Assembly: GCA_021789935.1 (NCBI GenBank)
Contig: JAJYIR010000002.1
Location: forward strand, 1 to 64,000
DNA from: Nitrospirota bacterium
GTDB lineage: Bacteria; Nitrospirota; Thermodesulfovibrionia; Thermodesulfovibrionales; JdFR-88
Direction: 5' to 3'
Length of the DNA stretch: 64,000 nucleotides
Part shown: one piece after another, positions 1 through 8,112 of the stretch
Layout: each line of letters opens with the position of its first letter
Position numbering within the stretch: position 1 is the stretch's first letter
The notes under the pieces: generated by a model
Seen by the model: only the letters and a program-made list of their open reading frames with translations
Told to the model about the DNA's origin: nothing
Database searches by the model: none
Program-made: the position numbers and the translations under genes

Positions 1-64
1 GCGCCCAGGCGGTCAGCTTCGACTGCTCTTCAGGAGACAATATAATGGGTGGGGCTAAATGCAT
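1..64 (-). CDS. IS630-family transposase, N-terminal fragment cut by window edge
   Basis: The minus-strand frame opens at an ATG at 64 and stays open to the left edge, giving 21 residues that start MHLAPPIILSPEEQ. This resembles the N-terminus of many IS630/Tc1-mariner-type bacterial transposases, in which a short proline-rich start and a LS-x-EE/Q helix precede the helix-turn-helix. A good promoter (73-102) puts the transcription start almost on the ATG, so the message would be nearly leaderless. Only the first 5 to 10 percent of the protein is present, so the family call rests on a short match recalled from the family, not on catalytic residues. Confidence 0.5.
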   Translation of the reverse strand, partial: MHLAPPIILSPEEQSKLTAWA

Positions 65-72
65 TACGTAAT

Positions 73-102
73 ATCATAACTCTCGCACTAGCCAATTGTC
101 AA
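73..102 (-). promoter_or_regulatory. Sigma-70 promoter reading out of the left edge
   Basis: On the minus strand a perfect TTGACA (-35, positions 102-97) is followed after 18 bases by TATGAT (-10, positions 78-73). Transcription would start near 66, two bases before the transposase ATG. A 10-base palindrome, ATTACGTAAT (63-72), covers the predicted start and could be an operator or chance. Confidence 0.6.
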
Positions 103-122
103 GTTATTTATGACTCACTACA

Positions 123-407
123 CTAGCAGCCCTCTATCATTCTTCTTTCGGGGGCCGGCTTTACTCCCGTAACCACTCCATTGTTCACGGTGACCGCAGC
201 CTTCCCGGTCTTCACGCTCTTTATATTTACGGACTTTCCTACTTTCAGGACCTTGTCTTTACCGCCGGCGGGGCAGAAAGTGATTGTTTCCGTCTTTGTG
301 TTTACCACTTTAATGGTGCCCTGCATCGTAGAGGCCGCGGCAAACGCCATGGACATGATAGACAAAACAAAAACCAGAGTTGCTAGAATTACGACCGCCT
401 TTTTCAT
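123..407 (-). CDS. Small exported protein of unknown function
   Basis: A 94-residue protein with a classic signal peptide (MKKAVVILA followed by a hydrophobic run and AFAAA), so it is exported. The start at 407 is chosen because AAGGAGG lies 5 bases upstream; the longer frame to 461 has no ribosome site and would bury the signal peptide. The mature part is about 70 residues, rich in Thr, Val and Lys, with alternating hydrophobic residues suggesting a small beta structure, and one Cys in the middle plus a C-terminal Cys (ends MIEGC). The stop codon lies at the edge of the suspected insertion element, so the last residues may have been altered by the insertion. No family recognised. Confidence 0.6.
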   Translation of the reverse strand: MKKAVVILATLVFVLSIMSMAFAAASTMQGTIKVVNTKTETITFCPAGGKDKVLKVGKSVNIKSVKTGKAAVTVNNGVVTGVKPAPERRMIEGC

Positions 408-554
408 CTCATCCTCCTTAGAGTTAATTTTAAAAAAAAACCGTCCCTTGTAAATCTTCATCCCACAAGCGGTAATTCTTGATTAATAATCTACCACAAT
501 TGGAAGATTTTTTAAACTTTCAATTGTGCTCTGAACGGCCGGTGGGCAATCGAG

Positions 555-588
555 AAAAGGGGCCGTGATAAAACGGCCCCCTTTTTTT
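555..588. terminator. Bidirectional Rho-independent terminator after glnA
   Basis: An 8-base stem GGGGCCGT/ACGGCCCC (559-566 and 573-580) is flanked by A-rich sequence on the left and seven T on the right, so it can end transcripts in both directions. It lies directly after the glnA stop codon and about 150 bases before the 123-407 gene. Confidence 0.75.
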
Positions 589-605
589 AGCAAAAACCGG
601 AGAAC

Positions 606-2018
606 TTAAATGTCGTAGTAGAGGAAAAACTCGTAAGGATGGGGCCTGAGCCGGAGTGCGTCCACCTCGTTTTTCTTCTTATATGCCATCCAGGTCTCAA
701 GCGCGTCTTCCGTAAACACGCCGCCTTTAAGAAGGAATTTATGGTCCTTTTCCAGGTTGCCAAGCGCCACTTCGAGCGAACCAGGCATCTGGGGCACCTT
801 GGCGAGTTCGGCAGCCGAAAGCTCAAAGATGTCCTTGTCAAGCGAGGCGCCCGGCTCTATCTTGTTCTCTATGCCGTCAAGCCCAGCCATGAGCATGGCG
901 GAAAAAGCGAGATACGGGTTGCAGGAGGGGTCCGGGAACCTCACCTCTACCCTCTTGGCTTTGGGTGAATCCGAGTACATGGGTATCCTTACGGAGGCAG
1001 ACCTGTTCCTTGCCGAGTAGGCCAGGTTGACCGGCGCCTCATACCCCGGCACAAGCCTCTTGTAGGAGTTTGTGGTCGGGTTGGTAAGGGCCGCCAGGGC
1101 CGGGGCATGCTTCAATATGCCACCTATGTAGTGGAGCGCCATTTTGCTCAAACCCGCATATTCCTTGCCGGCAAAGAGGGGCTTGTCTCCCTTCCAGAGG
1201 CTCTGGTGAACGTGCATGCCGGAGCCGTTGTCTCCGAATATGGGCTTTGGCATGAAAGTGGCGGTCTTTCCGTTCCTGACCGCGACATTTTTGATTATGT
1301 ATTTAAAGAGCATCAGGTTGTCGGCCATGTTTACCAGGGGAGAAAAACGCATGTCGATCTCGCCCTGCCCCGCAGTGGCAACCTCATGGTGCTGCGCCTC
1401 CACGTGTATGCCGCACTGCTGCATCACGGCGACCATCTCCGCCCTCAGGTCTTCCTGGCTGTCAGTCGGCGGGACGGGGAAATAGCCTTCCTTGTGCCTG
1501 GGCTTGTATCCCAGGTTGGGGCATTCCTCCCTGCCGGAATTCCAGATGCCTTCGATGGAATCTATGAAATAATACCCGCTGTGGGCGTTCTGGTCGAACC
1601 GGATGTCATCAAAGATAAAGAATTCGGCTTCGGGCCCGAAATAGGCCGTATCGGCGATGCCGGTGGACTTCAGGTACTGTTCCGCTTTCTTGGCTACGTA
1701 CCTGGGGTCTCTTGTGTAAGGCTCCTTCGTAACAGGGTCTATAATGTTGCAGACCATGCTCAGAGTGGGATATTTTCTGAACGGGTCAAGTATGGCGGTT
1801 GAGGGGTCCGGAACGATGAGCATATCGGAGGCGTGTATCGCCTGCCATCCCCTTATCGAGGAGCCGTCAAACCCAAGACCGTTAGTGAAGCTCTTCTCAT
1901 CAATTTCGCTGATCGGCACGGAAAAGTGCTGCCAGATACCGGGAAAATCAATGAATTTGAGGTCAACCAGCATGACCTTGTTCTTTTTCGCAAAATCCAG
2001 GACTTCCTTTGGCGTCAT
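606..2018 (-). CDS. glnA: Glutamine synthetase type I
   Basis: Full-length 470-residue GSI-beta enzyme that makes glutamine from glutamate, ammonia and ATP in the cytoplasm. Visible motifs are the FDGSSIRGW loop near residue 50, the metal-binding GPEAEFF segment, the ATP-site [17 protein letters not shown] and the glutamate-site [15 protein letters not shown]. The start at 2018 has GGAGG just upstream. The tyrosine that is adenylylated in enteric and related enzymes (within DKNLYDL in E. coli) is phenylalanine here: the segment reads [12 protein letters not shown], with F398 encoded by TTT at 825-827 on the minus strand. Covalent control by adenylylation therefore looks impossible at this site. 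The gene has its own sigma-70 promoter and a palindrome over the start of transcription. Confidence 0.97.
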   Translation of the reverse strand: MTPKEVLDFAKKNKVMLVDLKFIDFPGIWQHFSVPISEIDEKSFTNGLGFDGSSIRGWQAIHASDMLIVPDPSTAILDPFRKYPTLSMVCNIIDPVTKEPYTRDPRYVAKKAEQYLKSTGIADTAYFGPEAEFFIFDDIRFDQNAHSGYYFIDSIEGIWNSGREECPNLGYKPRHKEGYFPVPPTDSQEDLRAEMVAVMQQCGIHVEAQHHEVATAGQGEIDMRFSPLVNMADNLMLFKYIIKNVAVRNGKTATFMPKPIFGDNGSGMHVHQSLWKGDKPLFAGKEYAGLSKMALHYIGGILKHAPALAALTNPTTNSYKRLVPGYEAPVNLAYSARNRSASVRIPMYSDSPKAKRVEVRFPDPSCNPYLAFSAMLMAGLDGIENKIEPGASLDKDIFELSAAELAKVPQMPGSLEVALGNLEKDHKFLLKGGVFTEDALETWMAYKKKNEVDALRLRPHPYEFFLYYDI

Positions 2019-2088
2019 GTTTTTTTCTTCCTCCAGATCATTTTGAATGTCAGGCGATAAAAGTGCCCGTTTTTAATGCTTTTGTTAT

Positions 2089-2104
2089 CGGCAATAGATT
2101 GCCG
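2089..2104. promoter_or_regulatory. Palindromic operator or leader hairpin at the glnA promoter
   Basis: A perfect inverted repeat CGGCAAT-AG-ATTGCCG begins 5 bases downstream of the glnA -10 box and covers the predicted start of transcription near 2102. The position suits a repressor; a short 5'-leader hairpin is the alternative. Confidence 0.5.
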
Positions 2105-2108
2105 ACCT

Positions 2109-2138
2109 AGTATAGAAAATGCCTTTTGAGAGTGTCAA
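2109..2138 (-). promoter_or_regulatory. Sigma-70 promoter of glnA
   Basis: On the minus strand a perfect TTGACA (2138-2133) and TATACT (2114-2109) are separated by 18 bases, about 85 to 90 bases upstream of the glnA start codon. No sigma-54 motif was seen, so glnA control here differs from the NtrC-type promoter of enterics. Confidence 0.75.
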
Positions 2139-2226
2139 GCTGAAAATGGGCAAATAAATCTGGAAAAACCGCATCCGAGGCCCGGGAAGTGCCTGCAAAC
2201 GGCCCCTGCCGGCGCTGCAGTCCTCG

Positions 2227-3258
2227 TCACTTGTATCTTACGCGCCCGGAGCCCCTGGCCGTCTTGCCTATAAGGAACGAATCATACCCCGCTTTTTTGA
2301 GGGAGGCAAGCGCCTTCCCAGCCTCCTCCGGAGCGGTTATTACGACAAACCCTATACCCATGTTAAAGGTCCGTTTCATCTCAGCGTCCGGGACATCTCC
2401 GGATCTTTGTATCAGCCTGAAGACCGGCGGGACCGGCCATGAGTCTTCCTCCACAACCGCGTCTATGTTTGCGGGCAGTATCCTGTTGAGATTGCCCGGC
2501 ATCCCGCCTCCGGTTATATGGGCCATTCCCTTTACCGTGACCTTTCCGGCAAGGGCTTTATAAGCCTTCACATATATCTTTGTAGGCGTAAGCAGTTCAG
2601 CGGCGACGCTGCGTCCGGCCAGCTCGGGCGGCCTTGCGCCAAGGGTAAATCCGGCGGCCTCCAGCAGGGCTTTTCTTGCAAGCGAATAGCCGTTTGAATG
2701 GAGCCCCGAGGAGGCAAGCCCTATCATGGCATCCCCCGGTTTGATGGAAGAGCCGTCTATGATTCCGCTTTTCTCCACGACGCCCACCGCAAAGCCGGCC
2801 AGGTCGTATTCCCCATCCTTGTAGAAATCCGGCAACTCCGCCGTTTCTCCGCCGGTAAGGGCGCAACCCGCCTGCCTGCACCCCTTTGCGATGCCGCCGA
2901 TCACCCTTGAGGCCTTTAGGGCGTCAAGCTTCCCGGTGGCGAAGTAGTCAAGGAAAAAAAGCGGCTCTGCGCCCGATGTAAGGATGTCGTTTACGCACAT
3001 GGCGACCAGGTCTATGCCGACTGTCCCGTGCCGTCCGGTCAGAAAGGCTATCTTGAGCTTGGTGCCCACTCCGTCCGTGCCGCTAACGAGCACAGGCTCT
3101 TTATATTTTCCGGTATCCAGGCTGAAGAGAGCCCCGAACAGGCCTATCCCCTTCAGCACTTCCTTTCTGCCGGTCTTTTTGGCCATAGGGGAGATAAGCT
3201 CCACGAGCCTTTCACCCTCTTTTATATCGACTCCCGCTTTTTTATAAGTCAGACCCAA
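2227..3258 (-). CDS. purM: Phosphoribosylformylglycinamidine cyclo-ligase (AIR synthetase)
   Basis: Catalyses the ATP-dependent closure of FGAM to aminoimidazole ribotide in purine synthesis. Family motifs are clear: [44 protein letters not shown] and [14 protein letters not shown]. The frame stays open to 3543, but that extension is an A-rich intergenic stretch that translates into nonsense. The start chosen is a TTG at 3258, preceded by GGGAGG nine bases upstream and followed directly by the usual [12 protein letters not shown]-terminus. This gives 343 residues, the normal family length. It is divergent from surE and sits upstream of glnA on the same strand. Confidence 0.93.
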   Translation of the reverse strand: MGLTYKKAGVDIKEGERLVELISPMAKKTGRKEVLKGIGLFGALFSLDTGKYKEPVLVSGTDGVGTKLKIAFLTGRHGTVGIDLVAMCVNDILTSGAEPLFFLDYFATGKLDALKASRVIGGIAKGCRQAGCALTGGETAELPDFYKDGEYDLAGFAVGVVEKSGIIDGSSIKPGDAMIGLASSGLHSNGYSLARKALLEAAGFTLGARPPELAGRSVAAELLTPTKIYVKAYKALAGKVTVKGMAHITGGGMPGNLNRILPANIDAVVEEDSWPVPPVFRLIQRSGDVPDAEMKRTFNMGIGFVVITAPEEAGKALASLKKAGYDSFLIGKTARGSGRVRYK

Positions 3259-3445
3259 AACCTTAAAACCTCCCGCACAAGAAATTAAAATAAAATCAAA
3301 ACCAAAAAAGAGCAAAAACCAAAAAAGGCAAAAAAACAAAAAAATTCGAAAAACAAAAATCCAAATTATTTTGCACAAATAAAGCGGCGCGGGCAAGCAG
3401 TTTTTCTTTTGTTTCTTTTCACCTTTTTTTCTCGTCCCTTTCAAA
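3259..3445. other. A-rich low-complexity spacer between purM and surE
   Basis: The 187-base divergent spacer contains about 80 bases made of runs of 4 to 8 A separated by single C, G or GG. Similar CAAAAA-type tracts recur in other intergenic gaps of this window. A TACAAT hexamer (3450-3455) just before the surE start could be a -10 box, but no good -35 accompanies it. Confidence 0.6.
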
Positions 3446-4249
3446 ATGATACAATTGATAATGGGGGAAAGCAGGAAACTTATACTCGTCACGAATGACG
3501 ACGGGGTCCATGCCCCCGGCATAAAGGCCCTTTTGGAGCGCATGGAGGAAATAGGAGAGGCCGTCGTCGTGGCCCCGGACAGGGAACGTTCAGCGGTAAG
3601 CCATGCGCTTACGCTGCACAGGCCCCTCAGGGTGGAACAGCTTAAGGAAAACGTCTACAGCGTAAACGGCACACCTACGGACTGCGTGGCCATAGGGGCG
3701 CAAAAGATACTTCCCAGGAAACCGGACCTGATAGTGTCCGGCATAAACAGGGGGGCTAACCTTGGAGACGATGTGACATATTCGGGTACCGTGTCCGCCG
3801 CCATCGAAGGCACCATAACGGGCATAAATTCCCTGGCCTTCTCCCTCATGCTGGATTTCCCTTCCCGGGGCCCGGGTCCTCGCCATTATGAAACGGCGGG
3901 GGAATATGCGGCACTTCTGGCTTCTTTTGTTCTTGAAAACGGCCTCCCTTATGACACTCTTCTTAACGTAAACGTCCCCAACTCCCCGCGGAAGGATGTA
4001 AAAGGGGTGAGGTTCACTAGGCAGTCAAAACGTGTATACGACGGCTCCATACAGGAAACCATGTCCCCGTGGGGCGAGCTCTGTTACTGGATCGGCGGAG
4101 GCACGCCGATATGGGAGAGGGGTCCGGACACAGACATGGATACGGTTATGGGCGGATATGTGTCCGTAACGCCCATACACCTTGATTTCACGAACAGCCC
4201 GGCCATAGAGTGGCTTAAGGGCAAGTGGAATGGCCATGGGGATGGGTAG
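3446..4249 (+). CDS. surE: 5'/3'-nucleotidase SurE
   Basis: Cytoplasmic metal-dependent phosphatase of nucleoside monophosphates. The N-terminal [13 protein letters not shown] carries the metal-binding aspartate pair, and [18 protein letters not shown] is the second family signature. Length (267 residues from 3446, 262 from the second ATG at 3461) is normal. Neither start has a clear ribosome site. The ATG at 3461 gives a more usual N-terminus, and a possible -10 box just upstream could produce a nearly leaderless message. It is followed by pcm after 54 bases; surE and pcm are neighbours in many bacteria, both linked to survival in stationary phase. Confidence 0.93.
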   Translation: MIQLIMGESRKLILVTNDDGVHAPGIKALLERMEEIGEAVVVAPDRERSAVSHALTLHRPLRVEQLKENVYSVNGTPTDCVAIGAQKILPRKPDLIVSGINRGANLGDDVTYSGTVSAAIEGTITGINSLAFSLMLDFPSRGPGPRHYETAGEYAALLASFVLENGLPYDTLLNVNVPNSPRKDVKGVRFTRQSKRVYDGSIQETMSPWGELCYWIGGGTPIWERGPDTDMDTVMGGYVSVTPIHLDFTNSPAIEWLKGKWNGHGDG

Positions 4250-4303
4250 CGGGACGTATCCGGGAGTCAGGCTGGAGCATGCGGCAAAAAAAACAGAGGC
4301 ACC

Positions 4304-4966
4304 TTGAATTCGATCCGCACGGGAAATAATGATGACTTAGCCGCTTTAAGACATCGCATGGTAGACACCCAGATAATCACTCGGGGAGTGAGGGACAAGC
4401 GGGTGCTGGATGCCATGCTAAAAGTCCCGCGGCACCTTTTCACTCCTGATGATCTTGCCGGAATGGCATACAGTGACATGGCACTGCCGTCCGCGGAAGA
4501 CCAGACAATCTCCCAGCCATATATGGTGGCCGTAATGACGGAGCTCCTTGAACTGAAAGGGGATGAAAAGGTGCTGGAGATAGGCACCGGATCCGGGTAC
4601 CAGACCGCCATTCTTGCCGAGCTGGCCGCCCGTGTCTATACGATCGAACGCCTTTCGCCGCTTGCCGGCATGGCAAAAAAGATATTGGGGGAGCTTGGCT
4701 ATACGAACATAGATTTCACGGTAGGAGACGGAACAAGGGGATGGCCGGATGCCGCCCCTTTCCAGGCAATCCTTGTGACCGCCGCCGCGCCAAAAGTCCC
4801 GCCGCCTCTTTTCGAACAGCTTGCCGAAGGCGGAAACATTGTAATACCGGTTGGATCAAAAGCTTCCCAGAGACTCATCAAAGGCAAAAAGCACAAGGGG
4901 AAGCTAATCCCCGAAGAGCACACCTTCTGCGCCTTCGTTCCCCTTCTTGGAGAGTACGGTTTTTAG
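4304..4966 (+). CDS. pcm: Protein-L-isoaspartate O-methyltransferase
   Basis: Uses S-adenosylmethionine to methylate isoaspartyl residues in damaged proteins, starting their repair. The SAM-binding motif VLEIGTGSGYQTAILAELA lies near residue 85, after the family segment TISQPYMVAVMTELL. The 220-residue length is typical. The start is a TTG at 4304 with AGAGG just upstream; the first ATG (4358) has no ribosome site and would cut the N-terminal helix. It follows surE in the same direction, probably in one transcript. A long GC-rich hairpin lies directly after the stop codon. Confidence 0.94.
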   Translation: MNSIRTGNNDDLAALRHRMVDTQIITRGVRDKRVLDAMLKVPRHLFTPDDLAGMAYSDMALPSAEDQTISQPYMVAVMTELLELKGDEKVLEIGTGSGYQTAILAELAARVYTIERLSPLAGMAKKILGELGYTNIDFTVGDGTRGWPDAAPFQAILVTAAAPKVPPPLFEQLAEGGNIVIPVGSKASQRLIKGKKHKGKLIPEEHTFCAFVPLLGEYGF

Positions 4967-5072
4967 GCCCTGACGCGGCTTTCCCCCGCGTTGACAGGGG
5001 GCCGGGTTTAATATAGCATTGGGCTGAAGAGACAAGCAGAAAAAAATCCGCGGCGAGGAGGTGTAAATATCC

Positions 5073-5252
5073 ATGCCAACCATTGTCGTCGACGAGGAGG
5101 AAAGGGAGGTACTTAAACACGCTCTGGAGATATATCTTTCCGACCTTAGGGAGGAGATATACAAGACCGAAAGCCACGAGACCAAACCCCCTCTGAAAAG
5201 AGAAGAGATAATTCTCAAGGAACTTTTGAAACGGGTGGGGACAAGCAACTAG
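5073..5252 (+). CDS. Small acidic hypothetical protein (59 residues)
   Basis: A 59-codon frame starts at an ATG with GAGGAGGT 10 bases upstream. The protein is highly charged and helical in character, beginning MPTIVVDEEEREVLKHALE and ending RVGTSN, with no Cys and no membrane segment. A weak promoter (TTGACA at 4991-4996, TATAGC at 5012-5017, 15-base spacing) precedes it, and an excellent terminator at 5313-5340 follows. That gives it the signals of an independent short gene. No function recognised. Confidence 0.65.
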   Translation: MPTIVVDEEEREVLKHALEIYLSDLREEIYKTESHETKPPLKREEIILKELLKRVGTSN

Positions 5253-5287
5253 TACTATTTTCACATCGGGCAACTGGCATTTTTACA

Positions 5288-6070
5288 TCAGGGATGTGTG
5301 AGCTGCACCCTCAAGACGGAAGAGCATCTTCCGTCTTTTTCGTTGATGTCCAGCACCAGGCCGGACAGCAGGACAGGGCCTGAAGGTATCTCGAACCGGG
5401 CGGGCATCTGTGTAAGAAACTTCTCCACGATCTGTTCTTTCCGCACACCGATAACGGATTCGGCGGGCCCGGTCATCCCGGCGTCGGTGATGTAGGCCGT
5501 GCCGCCGGGCAGCACCTTCTCATCGGCCGTCTGCACATGGGTATGAGTGCCAATAACCGCGCTGACCTTACCGTCCAGGTAATAACCCAGGGCGACCTTC
5601 TCCGATGTGGCCTCCGCGTGGAAATCCACTATTATGTTCGGCGTGCGCTCGCGAATGCGCTTCACCTCGGCCTCTGCCGTCCTGAAAGGGCAGTCAATGG
5701 CGGGCATGAAAACCCGGCCCTGGAGGTTAAGGACCGCTATGGTCCCGCCGCCGGGCAGATGGGTCACGATGCTTCCGAACCCGGGGACCCCGGGCGGAAA
5801 GTTAAGGGGCCTGAGCAATCTGTCTTCCTTTGAAATATAAGGGAGGATATCTTTTTTGTCCCAGATGTGATTGCCGCTGGTGATCACGCCGGCCCCGAAG
5901 GAGAACAGTTCTTTTGCGGTATCACCGGTTATGCCGAATCCGCCGGAGGCGTTTTCGCCATTTACGATGACAAAGTCTATCTTGTTTCTTTCGATAATCC
6001 TGGGCAGGAGGGCCTTAACTGCCGCGCGGCCCGGCCTGCCCACAATATCACCTACGAAAAGGACTTTCAA
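5288..6070 (-). CDS. ymdB: YmdB-family metallophosphoesterase
   Basis: Member of the YmdB family; the Bacillus protein hydrolyses 2',3'-cyclic nucleotides and affects RNA turnover, biofilm and motility. Two-metal motifs are present: VGDIVGRPG at the N-terminus, NGENASGG, SGNHIWDKKD, VDFHAEATSEK and IGTHTHVQTADE. Length (260) is typical. The start is TTG at 6070 with AAGG just upstream, 6 bases after the rny stop, so the two genes form the well-known rny-ymdB operon. Its last codons overlap a terminator that serves the opposite strand. Confidence 0.92.
   Translation of the reverse strand: MKVLFVGDIVGRPGRAAVKALLPRIIERNKIDFVIVNGENASGGFGITGDTAKELFSFGAGVITSGNHIWDKKDILPYISKEDRLLRPLNFPPGVPGFGSIVTHLPGGGTIAVLNLQGRVFMPAIDCPFRTAEAEVKRIRERTPNIIVDFHAEATSEKVALGYYLDGKVSAVIGTHTHVQTADEKVLPGGTAYITDAGMTGPAESVIGVRKEQIVEKFLTQMPARFEIPSGPVLLSGLVLDINEKDGRCSSVLRVQLTHP
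5313..5340 (+). terminator. Terminator for the 59-residue gene, lying inside the 3' end of ymdB
   Basis: A perfect 11-base stem (AAGACGGAAGA, loop GCA, TCTTCCGTCTT) runs into T residues on the plus strand. It follows the small plus-strand gene by 60 bases but is read as codons on the minus strand near the end of ymdB. Confidence 0.75.
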
Positions 6071-6076
6071 AGGGCC

Positions 6077-7624
6077 TTACTTTGCGTAATCCACGAACCT
6101 GTTTTCTCTTATCACGGTCACCTTGATCTGGCCCGGGTAGGACATCTCGGCCTCGATCTTCTTGGCCAGGTCCTTTGACAGCATCCAGGAGGCCTCGTCA
6201 GTGACTTCCTCGGGCTTCACTATTATACGGACTTCCCGCCCGGCCTGGATGGCGTAGCATTTTTCTACACCCTTGTAGGACATGGCCAGGTCTTCGAGCT
6301 TGCCAAGCCTTTTCAGGTAGTTTTCAATGCTTTCGCTCCTCACGCCGGGTCTGGCTGCCGATATGGCGTCCGCCGCGGCCACCAGCGCCGCCTCCACCGT
6401 TTTGGCCTCCCCGTCGTGATGGGACAAGATGGCGTCCACGACCAGCTCGGACTCGCCGTATTTTTTTGCCAGGTTGGCGCCGATTTCGGGGTGCGGGCCT
6501 TCAACCTCATGGTCAACGGCCTTGCCCAAATCATGCAGCAGCCCCGCCCTTTTCGCCAGTTTTACGTCAACACCCAGCTCGGCGGCCATGACCCCGGCGA
6601 AGTGGGCGACCTCGCGGGAGTGCTGAAGCACGTTCTGGCCGTATGATGTCCGGTATTTCAGCCTTCCGAGGAGTTTTATGACTTCGGGGTTTATACCTGA
6701 GAGACCAAGGTCGAATACGGCCTTTTCACCCTCCTCCCGGATGGTGTTTTCCACTTCCTTCCTGGTCTTTTCCACAATCTCCTCTATCCGGGCCGGATGG
6801 ATGCGGCCGTCGGCTATGAGTCTTTCAAGGGCAAGTCTTGCGACTTCCCTCCGGACTGGATTGAATGTGGAGAGGATTATGGTCTCGGGCGTGTCGTCGA
6901 CTATAAGGTCCACGCCGGTAGCGGCTTCGAGGGCCCGGATGTTCCTGCCTTCCCTCCCTATGATCCTGCCTTTCATATCGTCGCTTGGCAAGCTTACGGC
7001 GGAGACGGTGGCATCGGTAACGTAATCGCTCGCGTACCGCTGCACGGCAAGCCCTATTATCTCTTTTGCCTTTTTCTCCGCGGCCTCGCGCGCCTCATCC
7101 TCTATCTGTTTGGCGAACTTGGCGGACTCGAAACGCGAATCTTCTTCAACCCGCCTTAACAACTCGCCCTTTGCCTCTTCGGTGCTGAGACCGGATATCT
7201 GCTCCAAAAGCACCTTCTGCCTTGCAATCGCCTCGTCGATCTGCTTTTCCTTGCCCTGGAGACCGCGTTCCCTGGTCCCAAAGTCTTTTTCACGGCGGCC
7301 GAACTCATGCTCCCTGCGCTCCATTTGGTCCTGTTTTCTCTCCAGGGTCTCTTCCCTGGTCCTCAGCCTTTTTTCGAGGTGCTGGAGTTCACCCCTTCTG
7401 TCCTTGGATTCCTTCTCTAACTCGGTGCGGGCCTGGTAAAGGATGCCTTTTGCCTCGTAAGAGGCTTCCTTGCCTATCCTTTCGGCCTCATTTTTTGCCG
7501 CAGTGATAAGGTCTTCCGCTTCCTTCCTGATGTTTTCCGATTTGCGGTTCAGGGAGAACTTGTAAGCCAAGCCGATGACAACACCTACGACGACGGAAAT
7601 AATGACGTAGAGAGCCTGCTCCAT
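6077..7624 (-). CDS. rny: Ribonuclease Y
   Basis: Membrane-anchored endoribonuclease that starts mRNA decay. The 515 residues comprise an N-terminal transmembrane helix (about 4-20), a long Glu/Lys/Arg-rich coiled coil (about 25-200), a KH domain ([17 protein letters not shown]), and an HD domain with [10 protein letters not shown] and [18 protein letters not shown] start with GGAGGG upstream, preceded by a near-perfect hairpin (CTCCTATA/TATAGGGAG). ymdB follows after 6 bases. The presence of RNase Y suggests mRNA turnover may not depend on RNase E alone. Confidence 0.97.
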   Translation of the reverse strand: MEQALYVIISVVVGVVIGLAYKFSLNRKSENIRKEAEDLITAAKNEAERIGKEASYEAKGILYQARTELEKESKDRRGELQHLEKRLRTREETLERKQDQMERREHEFGRREKDFGTRERGLQGKEKQIDEAIARQKVLLEQISGLSTEEAKGELLRRVEEDSRFESAKFAKQIEDEAREAAEKKAKEIIGLAVQRYASDYVTDATVSAVSLPSDDMKGRIIGREGRNIRALEAATGVDLIVDDTPETIILSTFNPVRREVARLALERLIADGRIHPARIEEIVEKTRKEVENTIREEGEKAVFDLGLSGINPEVIKLLGRLKYRTSYGQNVLQHSREVAHFAGVMAAELGVDVKLAKRAGLLHDLGKAVDHEVEGPHPEIGANLAKKYGESELVVDAILSHHDGEAKTVEAALVAAADAISAARPGVRSESIENYLKRLGKLEDLAMSYKGVEKCYAIQAGREVRIIVKPEEVTDEASWMLSKDLAKKIEAEMSYPGQIKVTVIRENRFVDYAK

Positions 7625-7804
7625 CTGAAACTCCCTCCTCTCCTATATGTATAGGGAGCCGGACGAATCAGCCATGGGAAGGTCCTTCAGTTTTTCAGCC
7701 GGGCTATCCGGCGGTTTTTTCCAGAGGGGAATTTTATTATTTTTTTTAGCATTTCGCTTTTAAAACGCAAAGTTCCCCCTCTATACCGAAGGCATTTTCA
7801 ACCA

Positions 7805-8016
7805 GAGCCATAAATAAAACCCGCCCTGCCGTGCAAGCAAACGCGTTATATCCACACGTTCCAAGTGGGTGCCCCAAGGGAGACATCAGGCTTTCTCCTC
7901 CAAGGAAGACTTGCTCACAGTACCCCCTCAATCCAGCTCCCTTAAAGATATAACTTGGTGGATTAACATCATCACTTGTCACGCACAGGGCAGGCTCCAA
8001 ATTTGTCCAACCCCTT
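7805..8016 (-). ncRNA. ssrS: Probable 6S RNA
   Basis: The 490-base gap between rny and dcd has no credible protein gene, but its minus strand looks like a 6S RNA. It contains the conserved-looking core GTGAGCAAGTC with TTGGAGGAG opposite CTCCCTTGG, a GGCACCCACTTGG strand, and long-range closing pairs (GCC-GCCC-GTGC near the 5' end with GCAC-GGGC-GG near the 3' end, and GGAGCC at 7998-7993 with GGCTC at 7809-7805). A promoter (8023-8052) puts the start near 8016, giving about 200 nt, the usual size. 6S RNA binds sigma-70 RNA polymerase in stationary phase. Identification is by recalled motif resemblance; exact ends are uncertain. Confidence 0.6.
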
Positions 8017-8022
8017 TATCCT

Positions 8023-8052
8023 TTTATATCAGAAAATGTCCTATTTTAGCAA
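8023..8052 (-). promoter_or_regulatory. Sigma-70 promoter of the putative 6S RNA
   Basis: Minus-strand TTGCTA (8052-8047), 18-base spacer, TATAAA (8028-8023), about 7 bases before the proposed RNA start. Confidence 0.5.
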
Positions 8053-8112
8053 TTAATAAATGTATAAGGCGGGCATTGTTTTTAAACTATTGTTTATGTT
8101 AATTTTGAATCC

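Larger units (their letters stand above)
1..122 (-). mobile_element. Left-edge end of an IS630-like insertion sequence (partial)
   Basis: This stretch holds the transposase start, its promoter, and about 20 bases between the promoter and the stop codon of the small gene at 123-407. The outer end of the element is not defined. It probably lies between 103 and 125, where the sequence turns AT-rich and the neighbouring gene ends abruptly. IS630 elements insert at TA dinucleotides, and several are present here, so the boundary cannot be fixed without the other inverted repeat, which lies outside the window. Confidence 0.4.

Noticed and set aside
1-30. GAAGCTGACC on the minus strand, identical to the 5' end of E. 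coli RNase P RNA
   Set aside because: The sequence after it does not continue like P RNA, and the same bases read in frame as an IS630-type transposase N-terminus behind a good promoter.
1107-1802. 231-codon plus-strand frame
   Set aside because: Antisense shadow of glnA.
7698-7720. Plus-strand hairpin GCCGG-GCTAT-CCGGC followed by six T
   Set aside because: No plus-strand gene ends here; it lies upstream of rny on the opposite strand, so a terminator function could not be assigned.
7746-8000. 84-codon minus-strand frame between rny and dcd
   Set aside because: No ribosome site, no family features, and it covers the proposed 6S RNA.
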